Position numbers and translations under genes: made by a program. Below are positions 6,610-14,786 of a stretch of DNA of 32,864 bases, in pieces. This stretch comes from Candidatus Gastranaerophilales bacterium (GTDB taxonomy: Bacteria > Cyanobacteriota > Vampirovibrionia > Gastranaerophilales > Gastranaerophilaceae), in contig CALVBY010000011.1 in NCBI GenBank assembly GCA_944325905.1, positions 1 through 32,864 of the forward strand. The letters run 5' to 3'. The stretch's first letter is position 1, and the number at the start of each line of letters is the position of its first letter. Under the pieces are notes generated by a model. That model was not told the DNA's origin, ran no database searches, and saw nothing but the letters and a program-made list of their open reading frames with translations.

Positions 6610-7483
6610 TTTCAACCTCATTTTCAAGATTAACTCGTGTCATAATAAAAGCAAGTCCTGCTATATAAACCCTTACTGTATTAGGAGTTATGTTTTCTGA
6701 TTTTGTTATACCTATGGATGCTATATTATACTCATTTTTACCGTTTTTATTTGCGTAAAACATTCGCTCTAATATATGATCATCAGGTAATTTTCTAAAA
6801 GCCTCAGGAGCTTGACTTTGTGGATATTTGATTTCATCACGACCGATTGATGCTATTGCAAAAGCATTTTCCGGCAAATCAATTTTTAATGATGCTGTAT
6901 AGTATTCTCCGGGTTTAACAGTTTCAGGTGAGGTGAGATCCATATCGATGAATCTTGTATCTCCGTATTTTAAATAGGATTTTTCATTTTTTACTCTTTC
7001 CCCTGAAACGAGCCATTTCCCATTATTTTTAGTGAAATAATATGTTCCGTTGGAATATGAGTGCAATTCCCCAAACAATTTTATTCCTTCTTCAATTTGT
7101 GTGGATGTTGCAAGAGCTGTTTCATAAACTTCCGCTTCTGCTTTGTTTCCGTTAACTGTTATATTTTTAATTTCAGTTGTATAAGATATGTCTGTATAGG
7201 AATTCCAAGTGTCTTTTATTAGAGCAAAATAAACATCTTTTGTAAAGCCATCAGAGCTTATGAAATCTTTTGAATACAATGCAAATAGCCCATTGTAATC
7301 ATGCTTTGTTGCTAATTTATTCTGTTTATTAAGAATCTTTCGAATATCTCGTTGAGCTGTTTTTTCTTGGTAATTCTTAATTATTTCAGATTTTTTGTTG
7401 GCAAAAAATCCTGCATCAGCAGTCATATTTAAATTGGTGCTGACAAACAATGCCAAAAACAATGTTAAAAACAATCTCTTCAT
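6590..7483 (-). CDS. Secreted protein with NTF2-like domain, function unknown
   Basis: About 297 residues starting MKRLFLTLFLALF, a classical signal peptide with likely cleavage after ADA near residue 24. Residues about 45-170 look like an NTF2/SnoaL-type domain: a helical start with a DYNGLFALYSKDF element, then strands (TTEIKNITVNGNKAEAEVYET, NGKWLV), as in proteins that add a 'calculation' of small-ligand pockets to secreted chains. The C-terminal 120 residues form a beta-rich region (YYTASLKIDLPENAFAIASI) I cannot place. The start is ambiguous between ATG 7490-7492 and 7481-7483. A TATAAT lies over the first and no Shine-Dalgarno is seen, favouring 7483 on a near-leaderless mRNA. It heads the lspA-rluD operon. 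Confidence 0.72.
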   Translation of the reverse strand: MKRLFLTLFLALFVSTNLNMTADAGFFANKKSEIIKNYQEKTAQRDIRKILNKQNKLATKHDYNGLFALYSKDFISSDGFTKDVYFALIKDTWNSYTDISYTTEIKNITVNGNKAEAEVYETALATSTQIEEGIKLFGELHSYSNGTYYFTKNNGKWLVSGERVKNEKSYLKYGDTRFIDMDLTSPETVKPGEYYTASLKIDLPENAFAIASIGRDEIKYPQSQAPEAFRKLPDDHILERMFYANKNGKNEYNIASIGITKSENITPNTVRVYIAGLAFIMTRVNLENEVENAPKDK

Positions 7484-7490
7484 GGTAATC

Positions 7491-7496
7491 ATTATA
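7491..7496 (-). promoter_or_regulatory. -10 element placing the RNA start at the ATG
   Basis: Minus strand TATAAT (7496-7491) ends eight bases before ATG 7483, so a start of RNA at the usual distance falls on or next to that ATG. The -35 region (TTACTA at 17 bases) is weak. Confidence 0.35.
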
Positions 7497-7505
7497 CGCT
7501 AAAAG

Positions 7506-7543
7506 TTTCAAAATAGTAATAATGTAAACAAATTATTTTGAAA
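7506..7543. repeat. Ten-base inverted repeat in the leuS divergent gap
   Basis: TTTCAAAATA (7506-7515) and TATTTTGAAA (7534-7543) are exact inverted copies separated by 18 bases. The right arm contains the leuS -35 (TTGAAA), so a protein bound to both arms would overlap that promoter. Confidence 0.4.
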
Positions 7544-7566
7544 AAGGACTTTATTCATGCTAGGAT
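7538..7566 (+). promoter_or_regulatory. Promoter of leuS
   Basis: TTGAAA (7538-7543), 17-base spacer, TAGGAT (7561-7566) with an extended -10 TGC just before it. RNA would start near 7573, about 19 bases before the leuS ATG, which rules out the in-frame TTG at 7538 as the start. There is no room for a T-box leader. Confidence 0.6.
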
Positions 7567-7591
7567 TTTTTTAAACAGGGAGAGAAAAAGA

Positions 7592-10069
7592 ATGAAACAA
7601 AGTTATTTTCCACAAGAAATAGAGAAAAAATGGCAAAAAAACTGGGAAGAATCAGGAGCTTTTAAAACACCTGATGATAGTGAAAAGCCTAAATACTATG
7701 CGCTTTCGATGTTCCCGTATCCTTCAGGTAAGTTGCATATGGGGCATGTAAGGAACTATACAATTACTGATGTAATTGCAAGATTTAAAAAAGCTCAAGG
7801 CTACAATGTTTTGCATCCGATGGGTTGGGATAGCTTTGGTCTTCCTGCTGAAAATGCGGCCATGAAACATGGCGCAGATCCTGAAACTTGGACTGATGAA
7901 AATATCGCATATATGACAAAGCAGCTTAAAATGCTTGGTTTATCTTATGATTGGGATAGAGAAGTTACAACCTGCAAGCCTGATTACTATAAATGGACAC
8001 AGTGGCTTTTCTTACAATTGTATAAAAAAGGCCTTGCCTATAAAAAGGAAGCTGCTGTTAACTGGTGCGAAAACTGCGCAACCGTACTTGCTAATGAGCA
8101 GGTAATAGATGGAAAATGCTGGCGTTGTGATGGCGAAGTTGAAAAGAAATATTTATCACAGTGGTTTTTGAAAATAACTGATTATGCAGACGTTTTACTT
8201 AAAGATTTAGACAAACTTGACGGCTGGGGTGATAATGTTAAAACTATGCAGGAAAATTGGATTGGGAAATCCCATGGCGCAATCATCAAGTTTAAGGTAA
8301 AAGAAATTGAAGGCTTGGAGGTTCCTGTTTATACAACTCGTCCTGACACAGTTTATGGTATTACTTATTTAGTTGTAGCACCTGAATATAAAGATATTGA
8401 AAAACTTACAACTCCGGAAAATAAGGCTAAAGTTGAAGAATATCGTGCAAATGCCCGTAAAATGTCTGAAATTGAAAGACTTTCAACTGACAGAGTAAAA
8501 ACAGGTGTTCCTCTTGGTACTCACTGTATTAATCCGTTTAATGGAGAGGAGTTCCCATTATGGACAGCCGATTACGCTTTGGTTGAATACGGTACCGGTG
8601 CAGTAATGGCTGTTCCGACTCACGATACAAGAGATTTTGATTTTGCAAAGAAATATAATTTGCCTATGAAGGTTGTTATTGAAAATCCTTCAAATCCTTC
8701 GGATTGTAAAAATGAAGCATATATAGAGCCGGGCATTCTTCTTAATTCCGGTGAATTTAATGGGATGAAAAACGAGGATGCTAAAAAGGCAATAACTGAA
8801 AAGGCTGTAAAAGAGGGTTACGGTGAATTTAAGACCCAATATAGACTTCGTGACTGGTTAATATCAAGACAACGTTATTGGGGTGCGCCAATCCCAGTTG
8901 TTTATTGTGATAAATGTGGTATTGTCCCGGTTGACGAGAAAGATTTGCCAGTGATGCTACCAAAAGATGTTGATTTCTCAGTTGTTGGCAAATCTCCGAT
9001 TACCACGTCAAAAACTTTTGCACAAACAACTTGTCCGCACTGTGGTGGACCTGCAAGACGTGAAACCGATACGATGGATACTTTTGTTTGTTCAAGTTGG
9101 TATTATTTAAGGTATTCGGATGCAAAAAATTCTGAAAAGCCTTTTGACAGAAACCTTGTAAATAAATGGCTTCCGGTTGATCAATATGTTGGTGGAATTG
9201 AGCATGCAATTTTGCACTTGTTATATTCAAGATTCTTTACTAAAGCTTTGAGAGATTTAGGGTTGTTGGATTTTGATGAGCCGTTTAAAAACCTTTTGAC
9301 ACAAGGTATGGTGTTGAAAGACGGTTCAAAAATGTCTAAATCAAAAGGAAATACCGTAGATCCCGATGAAATATTCGAAAATTACGGTGCGGACACTGCA
9401 AGATTGTTTATCTTATCTGATTCACCTCCGGCACGTGATTTTGACTGGTCAGATGCAGGTGTAGAGGGATGTTATAAATTCCTTAACAGGGTTTGGCGTC
9501 TTGTTGCATCTAATGCTGATGATATATCTTTGGATTATTCTTTGACTTATCCTTTGAAAAAAGATAATGACGATTTGGTTCGTATTATTCATATGGCAAT
9601 AAAAGGGATAACTAATGATATTTCCAATGATTTTCAGTTTAATACTGTAATATCAAAATATAGAGAATTGACTAATGCAATATACGATTGGCAAGGAAAG
9701 AAAACAAATTTGGATGATGAAGACAAAAACGTTTTAAGCTTTGCGATTGTTGCTTTGCTCAAATTGATGTCGCCTGTAGCAGTTCACTTGACTGAAGAAG
9801 CATGGCATGAATTGGGTGGAAAAAATTCTATCCATGAAGAGCCTTGGCTTGAGTGGGATGAGAATTTAGCAAAAGCAAGTTCAATTACTCTTGTAGTCCA
9901 AGTTAACGGAAAAGTTAAAGATAAAATTGAAGTTGATGAAGGGCTTTCTCAAGATGAAATGAAAGAAGTTGCCTTAAATAGTTCAAAAATAAAGGAACTA
10001 ACGACAGGACGTGATATTGTAAAAGTTATTGTAGTACCTAAAAAACTTGTTAACATAGTTATTAAATAA
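7592..10069 (+). CDS. leuS: Leucyl-tRNA synthetase
   Basis: LeuRS charges tRNA(Leu) with leucine. The 825-residue product is a complete bacterial-type class Ia enzyme: HMGH (49-52, the HIGH motif) inside PYPSGKLHMGHVRN, a zinc knuckle CENCATVLANE ... CWRCDGEVEKK, and the CP1 editing domain with TTRPDT and GTGAVMAVPTHDTRDFDF. A second Cys pair (CDKCG, CPHCGG) and the KMSKSKGN loop follow, then the anticodon-binding helical domain and a C-terminal domain ending IVKVIVVPKKLVNIVIK. The ATG at 7592 is chosen because GGGAG lies upstream and the promoter occupies the longer open frame. It is monocistronic, closed by a hairpin with a U-tract. Confidence 0.97.
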   Translation: MKQSYFPQEIEKKWQKNWEESGAFKTPDDSEKPKYYALSMFPYPSGKLHMGHVRNYTITDVIARFKKAQGYNVLHPMGWDSFGLPAENAAMKHGADPETWTDENIAYMTKQLKMLGLSYDWDREVTTCKPDYYKWTQWLFLQLYKKGLAYKKEAAVNWCENCATVLANEQVIDGKCWRCDGEVEKKYLSQWFLKITDYADVLLKDLDKLDGWGDNVKTMQENWIGKSHGAIIKFKVKEIEGLEVPVYTTRPDTVYGITYLVVAPEYKDIEKLTTPENKAKVEEYRANARKMSEIERLSTDRVKTGVPLGTHCINPFNGEEFPLWTADYALVEYGTGAVMAVPTHDTRDFDFAKKYNLPMKVVIENPSNPSDCKNEAYIEPGILLNSGEFNGMKNEDAKKAITEKAVKEGYGEFKTQYRLRDWLISRQRYWGAPIPVVYCDKCGIVPVDEKDLPVMLPKDVDFSVVGKSPITTSKTFAQTTCPHCGGPARRETDTMDTFVCSSWYYLRYSDAKNSEKPFDRNLVNKWLPVDQYVGGIEHAILHLLYSRFFTKALRDLGLLDFDEPFKNLLTQGMVLKDGSKMSKSKGNTVDPDEIFENYGADTARLFILSDSPPARDFDWSDAGVEGCYKFLNRVWRLVASNADDISLDYSLTYPLKKDNDDLVRIIHMAIKGITNDISNDFQFNTVISKYRELTNAIYDWQGKKTNLDDEDKNVLSFAIVALLKLMSPVAVHLTEEAWHELGGKNSIHEEPWLEWDENLAKASSITLVVQVNGKVKDKIEVDEGLSQDEMKEVALNSSKIKELTTGRDIVKVIVVPKKLVNIVIK

Positions 10070-10096
10070 AAGAGAGTTTTTAAAACTCTCTTTTTT
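10068..10096. terminator. Terminator between convergent leuS and GNAT gene
   Basis: AAAAGAGAGTTTT and AAAACTCTCTTTT (10068-10080 / 10082-10094) form an inverted repeat followed by more T. Near the centre the A/T pairs probably open into a loop. A-tracts and T-tracts on both sides make it bidirectional. It overlaps the stop codons of both genes. Confidence 0.75.
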
Positions 10097-10610
10097 ATTT
10101 CAAATACATAGGTGTAAGGGTTTCAGGGTTTGAGAACATTTGTGGGTTTTGATTGTCTTTTATACGAATAATTTCTTGGAGATGTTTTTTATTTGTTGTT
10201 GTAAAGCCCATTTTGTAGTAAAAAGTTTGGGGGCTTATTTTTGAATCATCAATGCAGGTTGCAACAAGATTAATTCTCCCGTTACAGCCTTTTTTATAAC
10301 TTTCTTTTTTGGCTATATTAATTAAAGTTCTTCCAATACCATGTTTTTTTACATTTGCGATTAATTCATCAATGTAAAAACAATTGAAACTTTTTTTTGT
10401 GCCCGGATAATAAAAAGCGTTCTTTTCAAGAGTTATCGGATAAGCTATCATTTCGCCGAGAAGACTGCCGTCTTTTGTCGAAAACAGGTTGTAGTGCGAA
10501 TTCTTACAAAAAGTCAATGTTTCGGGCAGTGTTTTTAATGATTTTGTCCTTAAAACACTGTCTACACCCAAAGCTTTGTTGAAAAAATTTATAGTCGATC
10601 TACTAACCAT
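10095..10610 (-). CDS. GNAT-family N-acetyltransferase
   Basis: 171 residues. The middle has FYIDELIANVKKHGIGRTLI, which fits GNAT motif A with an acetyl-CoA pyrophosphate loop (KKHGIGR for the Q/RxxGxG/A pattern). Near the end SPQTFYYKMGF matches motif B, where the Tyr is often the general acid. The first 80 residues form the variable substrate-binding half, with GSLLGEMIAYPI as a likely motif D-like strand. The substrate cannot be assigned. It stands alone, convergent with leuS and divergent from murC. No Shine-Dalgarno is evident before the ATG (10608-10610), so the start is only moderately certain. Confidence 0.82.
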   Translation of the reverse strand: MVSRSTINFFNKALGVDSVLRTKSLKTLPETLTFCKNSHYNLFSTKDGSLLGEMIAYPITLEKNAFYYPGTKKSFNCFYIDELIANVKKHGIGRTLINIAKKESYKKGCNGRINLVATCIDDSKISPQTFYYKMGFTTTNKKHLQEIIRIKDNQNPQMFSNPETLTPMYLK

Positions 10611-10704
10611 AAATTATTAAACTAAAAATGGAATATGAAATTGTCAGATTTTATAAAATATATTAATAAATCATAACATTCAAACTTTTGGCGCATTTTA
10701 GTAT

Positions 10705-10710
10705 TATAAT
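10705..10710 (+). promoter_or_regulatory. -10 element upstream of the murC operon
   Basis: TATAAT at 10705-10710, about 37 bases before the murC TTG. The region 17 bases upstream does not match a -35 well, so the promoter may be weak or activator dependent. Confidence 0.4.
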
Positions 10711-10746
10711 AGATAAAGTAAATAGCAAATTTATAGGGATAGAAAA

Positions 10747-12120
10747 TTGAGAGAGAAGTATTATTTTATAGCAATTGGCGGAATTGGTATGAGTGGGCTA
10801 GCCAAGTATCTTTTGGAAAATGGTTATGAGGTCTCAGGCTCCGATATAAATGATAGCAAATATATAGACAAGTTGCGTGATTTAGGCGCAAAGGTGTTTA
10901 TAGGCCATGATGAAAAAAATGTGCCGGAAGATTGTATTGTTGTTGCAAGTTCTGCAATTAAAGAAGATAATCCGGAAATGCAGAAGGCTAAAAAGTTAGG
11001 CCTTCCTATATATCACAGATCAGATGTGCTTGCAAAGCTTTCAAGTATGGGGAAATTTTTCTTGGGATATTCAGGTACCCATGGCAAGACTACGACAAGC
11101 GGTTTGTGTGCTTATGTTTTGGAAAAAGCCGGCCTAAAGCCATCTTATGTAGTTGGCGGAATGCTTCCTGATATTGGAACAAATGCACATTCTCAGGATG
11201 GAAAATTTTTCTGTGCTGAATTGGATGAAAGTGACGGTACAATAGTTAAATATTCGCCCGACGTTGTAGTTGTAAACAACTTGGAGGCTGATCATCTTGA
11301 TTTTTATAAAAATGGTTTGCAATCCATTGTTGAAACTTTTGACAAGTTTCTTTCCAATTTGAAACCTGATGCGATTGTATTAATTAATAATGATTGTAAT
11401 GGAACTAATATGTTGTCCGGAAAAAGCTTTGTAACTTATGGTTTAAATGATGCGGATTATACTGCTAAAAATATTGAATATGACGAAGATTATACTACAT
11501 TCGACATATATTATAAGGAACAATTACTTTCAGATATGAAAATATGTTTAAAAGGTCAGCATAATGTTTATAATGCCTTGGCTGTTTATGCTAGTTTGCA
11601 TCAGGCAGGGGTTGATATGGAGCTGGTGAAGCCTCATTTTGCTACTTTTACAGGCATGGGCAGACGATTCCAAAAGGTTTGTGAATTTAAAGGGGTTCCC
11701 GTGTATGATGATTATGCACATCACCCGACAGAAATAAAAGCAACTCTTTCGTCATCAAAATCTTTTAAGAATAAAAATGTTATAGCTGTTTTCCAACCGC
11801 ATAGATATACAAGATTTAGCAATTTGTGGGAAGAATTTTTAAATTCTTTTAATGACGTTAACCATGTTGTTGTGACTGATGTTTATGCAGCCTCTGAAAA
11901 ACCTATAGAGGGAATTAATTCTGAAAAATTTACTGAAGAATTATCTAAAAAATGTTCTGCTGAATATATCCAAGGAGATATCAGTTGTGTTGCAAAAAGC
12001 TTATATCCAAGGTTAAAATCCGGGGATGTTATAATAGGTCTTGGCGCAGGAACTATTACAAATTTAGGTAAAGAGCTATTAAAAATTGATGAAGGGGTAG
12101 TGAGTGTTGTTGGAAAATAA
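10747..12120 (+). CDS. murC: UDP-N-acetylmuramate--L-alanine ligase MurC
   Basis: MurC adds the first amino acid, L-Ala, to UDP-MurNAc in the cytoplasm. 457 residues with all three Mur domains: an N-terminal UDP-binding fold (FIAIGGIGMSGLAKYLLE), the ATP-binding central domain with SGTHGKTTT (109-117) and NNLEADHLD, and the C-terminal domain with YDDYAHHPTEIKAT and FQPHRYTR. The start codon is TTG: it has AGGGAT upstream, and the next Met is inside the Rossmann loop, so a later start would break the fold. The gene is first in the six-gene operon and overlaps murB by 17 bases. Confidence 0.96.
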   Translation: MREKYYFIAIGGIGMSGLAKYLLENGYEVSGSDINDSKYIDKLRDLGAKVFIGHDEKNVPEDCIVVASSAIKEDNPEMQKAKKLGLPIYHRSDVLAKLSSMGKFFLGYSGTHGKTTTSGLCAYVLEKAGLKPSYVVGGMLPDIGTNAHSQDGKFFCAELDESDGTIVKYSPDVVVVNNLEADHLDFYKNGLQSIVETFDKFLSNLKPDAIVLINNDCNGTNMLSGKSFVTYGLNDADYTAKNIEYDEDYTTFDIYYKEQLLSDMKICLKGQHNVYNALAVYASLHQAGVDMELVKPHFATFTGMGRRFQKVCEFKGVPVYDDYAHHPTEIKATLSSSKSFKNKNVIAVFQPHRYTRFSNLWEEFLNSFNDVNHVVVTDVYAASEKPIEGINSEKFTEELSKKCSAEYIQGDISCVAKSLYPRLKSGDVIIGLGAGTITNLGKELLKIDEGVVSVVGK

Positions 12121-13015
12121 TTTTGACATAAAAATGCTTACATCCTTTAAAATCGGTGGGAAAATAAAAAAAGTTTATTTTCCTTCCTCTGTCGATGAAT
12201 TTGTAGAAATTTTAAAGACAGAGCCGGAGGCTAAAGTTTTTGGTAATTTATCAAATACCCTTATTTCGTCAGATGGTTATGATGGTGTCATCGTTTTGAC
12301 GACTAAGATGTATAATGTAGATTTTTACGGTACAAGAGTTGTCGCCGATTGCGGAATAAAGGGACCCAAATTATCTCGGCTTGCTGCTGCAAATGGCTTG
12401 AGCGGATTTGAATTTATGATAGGATTCCCCGGGACTTTAGGCGGAAATATATGTATGAATGCATCAGCTAATAAACAATGTATTAGCGATAAACTTGTTT
12501 CGGTTCTTTGTTTTGATGGCAGTGAGGTTAAAAAATATACTAAAGAACAAATGAATTTTGCATATAGGCATTCTGTTTGTATGGAAAAGAAGTTGATTGT
12601 TTTGAGTGCTGAATTTGAGCTAGAAAATGCAGAAATTCCTGTTATTAAAGAAAAAATGGATATGAATTTGCATTTTAGAAAAGGTCACCAGCCATCTTTG
12701 GCTTTGCCTAATTGTGGTAGTGTGTTTAAAAATCCGGATGGAGATTCAGCAGGAAGATTACTGGATTCTATCGGCGCAAAAAACATGTCATCCGGAGGTG
12801 TTCATGTCTGGGAGAACCACGCAAACTTCATAATTAACGATAATAACGGAACTTCTTTGGATGTTTTAATGCTTATGGAGAAGATGTCAAATGCAGTTGA
12901 GCTTGAGTACGGTATAAAACTCAAGCCTGAGGTGAGATATTTAGGTGGAAATAACAAAATAGAGGAAGAATTATGCAAGAAATTACTAATAGAATCGATA
13001 AAAAATCAAAAATAG
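12104..13015 (+). CDS. murB: UDP-N-acetylenolpyruvoylglucosamine reductase MurB
   Basis: MurB is the FAD enzyme that reduces UDP-GlcNAc-enolpyruvate to UDP-MurNAc with NADPH. 303 residues with the short (type II) architecture: an N-terminal FAD-binding part (TSFKIGGK, GNLSNTLIS, GFPGTLGGNICMNA), then YRHS, GSVFKNP carrying the proton-donating Ser, and PEVRYLG with the conserved Glu near the end. The likely start is GTG 12104 with an AAGGGG upstream; two TTG codons follow directly and cannot be excluded. It overlaps murC by 17 bases and ddl by 43, so the three are tightly coupled. Confidence 0.95.
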   Translation: MLLENNFDIKMLTSFKIGGKIKKVYFPSSVDEFVEILKTEPEAKVFGNLSNTLISSDGYDGVIVLTTKMYNVDFYGTRVVADCGIKGPKLSRLAAANGLSGFEFMIGFPGTLGGNICMNASANKQCISDKLVSVLCFDGSEVKKYTKEQMNFAYRHSVCMEKKLIVLSAEFELENAEIPVIKEKMDMNLHFRKGHQPSLALPNCGSVFKNPDGDSAGRLLDSIGAKNMSSGGVHVWENHANFIINDNNGTSLDVLMLMEKMSNAVELEYGIKLKPEVRYLGGNNKIEEELCKKLLIESIKNQK

Positions 13016-13923
13016 CAGTATTATGCGGTGGTATGTCATCAGAAAATGAAGTCTCTATGCGCTCTGGCAAAGGTTGCTATGATGCTTTGAAAAGACTTGG
13101 TTTCGAAAATGCCGAAATGGTTGTTGTAGACAAAGATATTGCAATTAAATTAAAAGAAGGTTGCTATGACTATGCTTTTAATGCATTGCATGGCAAATAC
13201 GGCGAAGATGGTTGTATTCAAGGGATTTTGGAAATTCTAAGAATACCTTATACCGGTTGCGGAGTTATGTCCAGCTCTGTTTGTATGAATAAGGAATTTA
13301 CTAAAAGAATTCTTTCTACAAATCCTGATATAATAATGGCGCGTTCTGCTTTTGTAAGAAAAGGGGATGATTTGTTTGAGAAAACAAATGATTTGTCTTA
13401 TCCTTTGTTTGTAAAACCGGTCAGTGAAGGTTCAAGCTTTGGTATGACAAAGGTTGATAAGTCTGAGGATTTGAAAGAAGCATACGATGTTGCTGTTAAA
13501 TATAATGATGATGTATTGATTGAAGAATTTATTGACGGCTTTTTTGTTACCGTTGGAGTTTTGGAAGAGGATGGCAAACCTTTTGCTACTGAAATTCTTG
13601 AAATTAGGCCAAAAAATGAATGGTATGATTTTGAAGCTAAATATACGCAAGGTATGTCAGATTTTATTTGTCCTGCCAACTTGTCTCCTGAAGTTACAGA
13701 ATATGTTAAAGAATTGGCTGTCAAGGCTTTTGAAACTGCAGGTTGCAGGGGCGTTTCAAGAATCGACTTTATGATGAGAGATGATATACCTTATCTATTA
13801 GAAATTAATACAAGCCCTGGCATGACTACAATGAGTGATTTGCCTGCGCAAGCAGCTGCTATGGGTATTGATTATGATAATTTGGTGTTACTAATATTAA
13901 ACGGTGCAGGTTTGAATAAATAA
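12973..13923 (+). CDS. ddl: D-alanine--D-alanine ligase
   Basis: Ddl makes the D-Ala-D-Ala dipeptide that MurF adds to the stem peptide. 316 residues in ATP-grasp order: an N-terminal domain with VLCGGMSSENEVS, HGKYGEDGCIQGILE, the central ATP lid FVKPVSEGSSFGM, EEFIDG, and the C-terminal metal and substrate site RIDFMMRDD ... LLEINTSPGMTTMSDLP. The ATG has GAGGAAG upstream. The first 14 codons overlap the murB 3' end by 43 bases in another frame, an unusually long overlap for two such conserved genes; both reading frames are intact. The 3' end touches ftsQ by one base. Confidence 0.96.
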   Translation: MQEITNRIDKKSKIAVLCGGMSSENEVSMRSGKGCYDALKRLGFENAEMVVVDKDIAIKLKEGCYDYAFNALHGKYGEDGCIQGILEILRIPYTGCGVMSSSVCMNKEFTKRILSTNPDIIMARSAFVRKGDDLFEKTNDLSYPLFVKPVSEGSSFGMTKVDKSEDLKEAYDVAVKYNDDVLIEEFIDGFFVTVGVLEEDGKPFATEILEIRPKNEWYDFEAKYTQGMSDFICPANLSPEVTEYVKELAVKAFETAGCRGVSRIDFMMRDDIPYLLEINTSPGMTTMSDLPAQAAAMGIDYDNLVLLILNGAGLNK

Positions 13924-14774
13924 TGACTGATTACCAAGAATTTGAAAATCCTGAAGAACTTTTAAAGGCGAAACAAAGAGAAAGAAAACTTAGAAAAGGT
14001 AAGAAGAAACAGAGTTTTCTAAAATCAATGCTGCGTTTTTTGACTGGGCTATCTATAATCTTTGGAATGTATTATTTTTCAACTCTTCAGGGGTGGTATT
14101 TGCCTCAGGATGCTTTTAAAAATACTGCTTCCCCTTATGTGCAGATTGTAAATAATAAGATAGTTAAAACCTCAAAAATTCAAGGCATTCTAAAAAATGA
14201 GGAGGTGCCACGCTTGCCGTTGTATATGGCAAGTTTAAATGATTTGAAGTATAAATTAATGTCACTTGCACCTGTTGAAAGTGTTTATATAAGAAGGTAT
14301 GCTTTCCCTGCAAGGATTTTGATTATCATAAGAGAATCTACTCCGGTTATAACAATTTCCCCGGATGAAAAAGTTAAGCCTGTGGCTGCGTTTACAAAAG
14401 AAGGAAGGTTGATTATTGGGGCGGATTATCTTCCTTTGCCTGAAGAATATAAGACTATAAGAGTTTTATCTTATGGTAATAAAGGTGATGATTATAGAAA
14501 GTGGGATGTCAACAAAGTTCGTGAAATTGAAAAAATTGCGAAATATGTGGAAACTTTCTCACATGAAAAAATTGAATATATCGATATGAGAAATCCCAAT
14601 GATATTTATGTAAAAATAAAGACGGTTCCTGTCAGACTTGGTCAGCCTGATGCAAATATTTATGAAAGAATAAAACGTCTACCTTCAATTTTACCTCAGG
14701 TACAAAAAGTCAAAGGAAAAGTTAAATATATTGATTTAAGTTGGGAAAAAGTAAATTATCTAAAATTGGAATAA
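13923..14774 (+). CDS. ftsQ: FtsQ-like cell-division protein
   Basis: A 283-residue bitopic membrane protein: a basic cytoplasmic tail (about 1-35, RKLRKGKKKQ), one membrane helix (about 36-56, LRFLTGLSIIFGMYYF), a POTRA-like domain (about 70-150, with LKYKLMSLAPVESVYIRRYAFPARILI), and a C-terminal beta domain ending KVKYIDLSWEKVNYLKL. FtsQ/DivIB links early and late divisome parts and recruits FtsL/FtsB and FtsW/FtsI. Sequence similarity in this family is always low; the position directly after murB-ddl is the classic dcw-cluster place and supports the call. ftsA and ftsZ do not follow; nadE does. It starts by a TAATG overlap with the ddl stop. Confidence 0.85.
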   Translation: MTDYQEFENPEELLKAKQRERKLRKGKKKQSFLKSMLRFLTGLSIIFGMYYFSTLQGWYLPQDAFKNTASPYVQIVNNKIVKTSKIQGILKNEEVPRLPLYMASLNDLKYKLMSLAPVESVYIRRYAFPARILIIIRESTPVITISPDEKVKPVAAFTKEGRLIIGADYLPLPEEYKTIRVLSYGNKGDDYRKWDVNKVREIEKIAKYVETFSHEKIEYIDMRNPNDIYVKIKTVPVRLGQPDANIYERIKRLPSILPQVQKVKGKVKYIDLSWEKVNYLKLE

Positions 14775-14786
14775 TAAGGAGTAACC

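Noticed and set aside
9000-9230. Minus-strand ORF inside leuS
   Set aside because: It lies wholly in a conserved part of leuS and has no promoter or ribosome site; a shadow frame.
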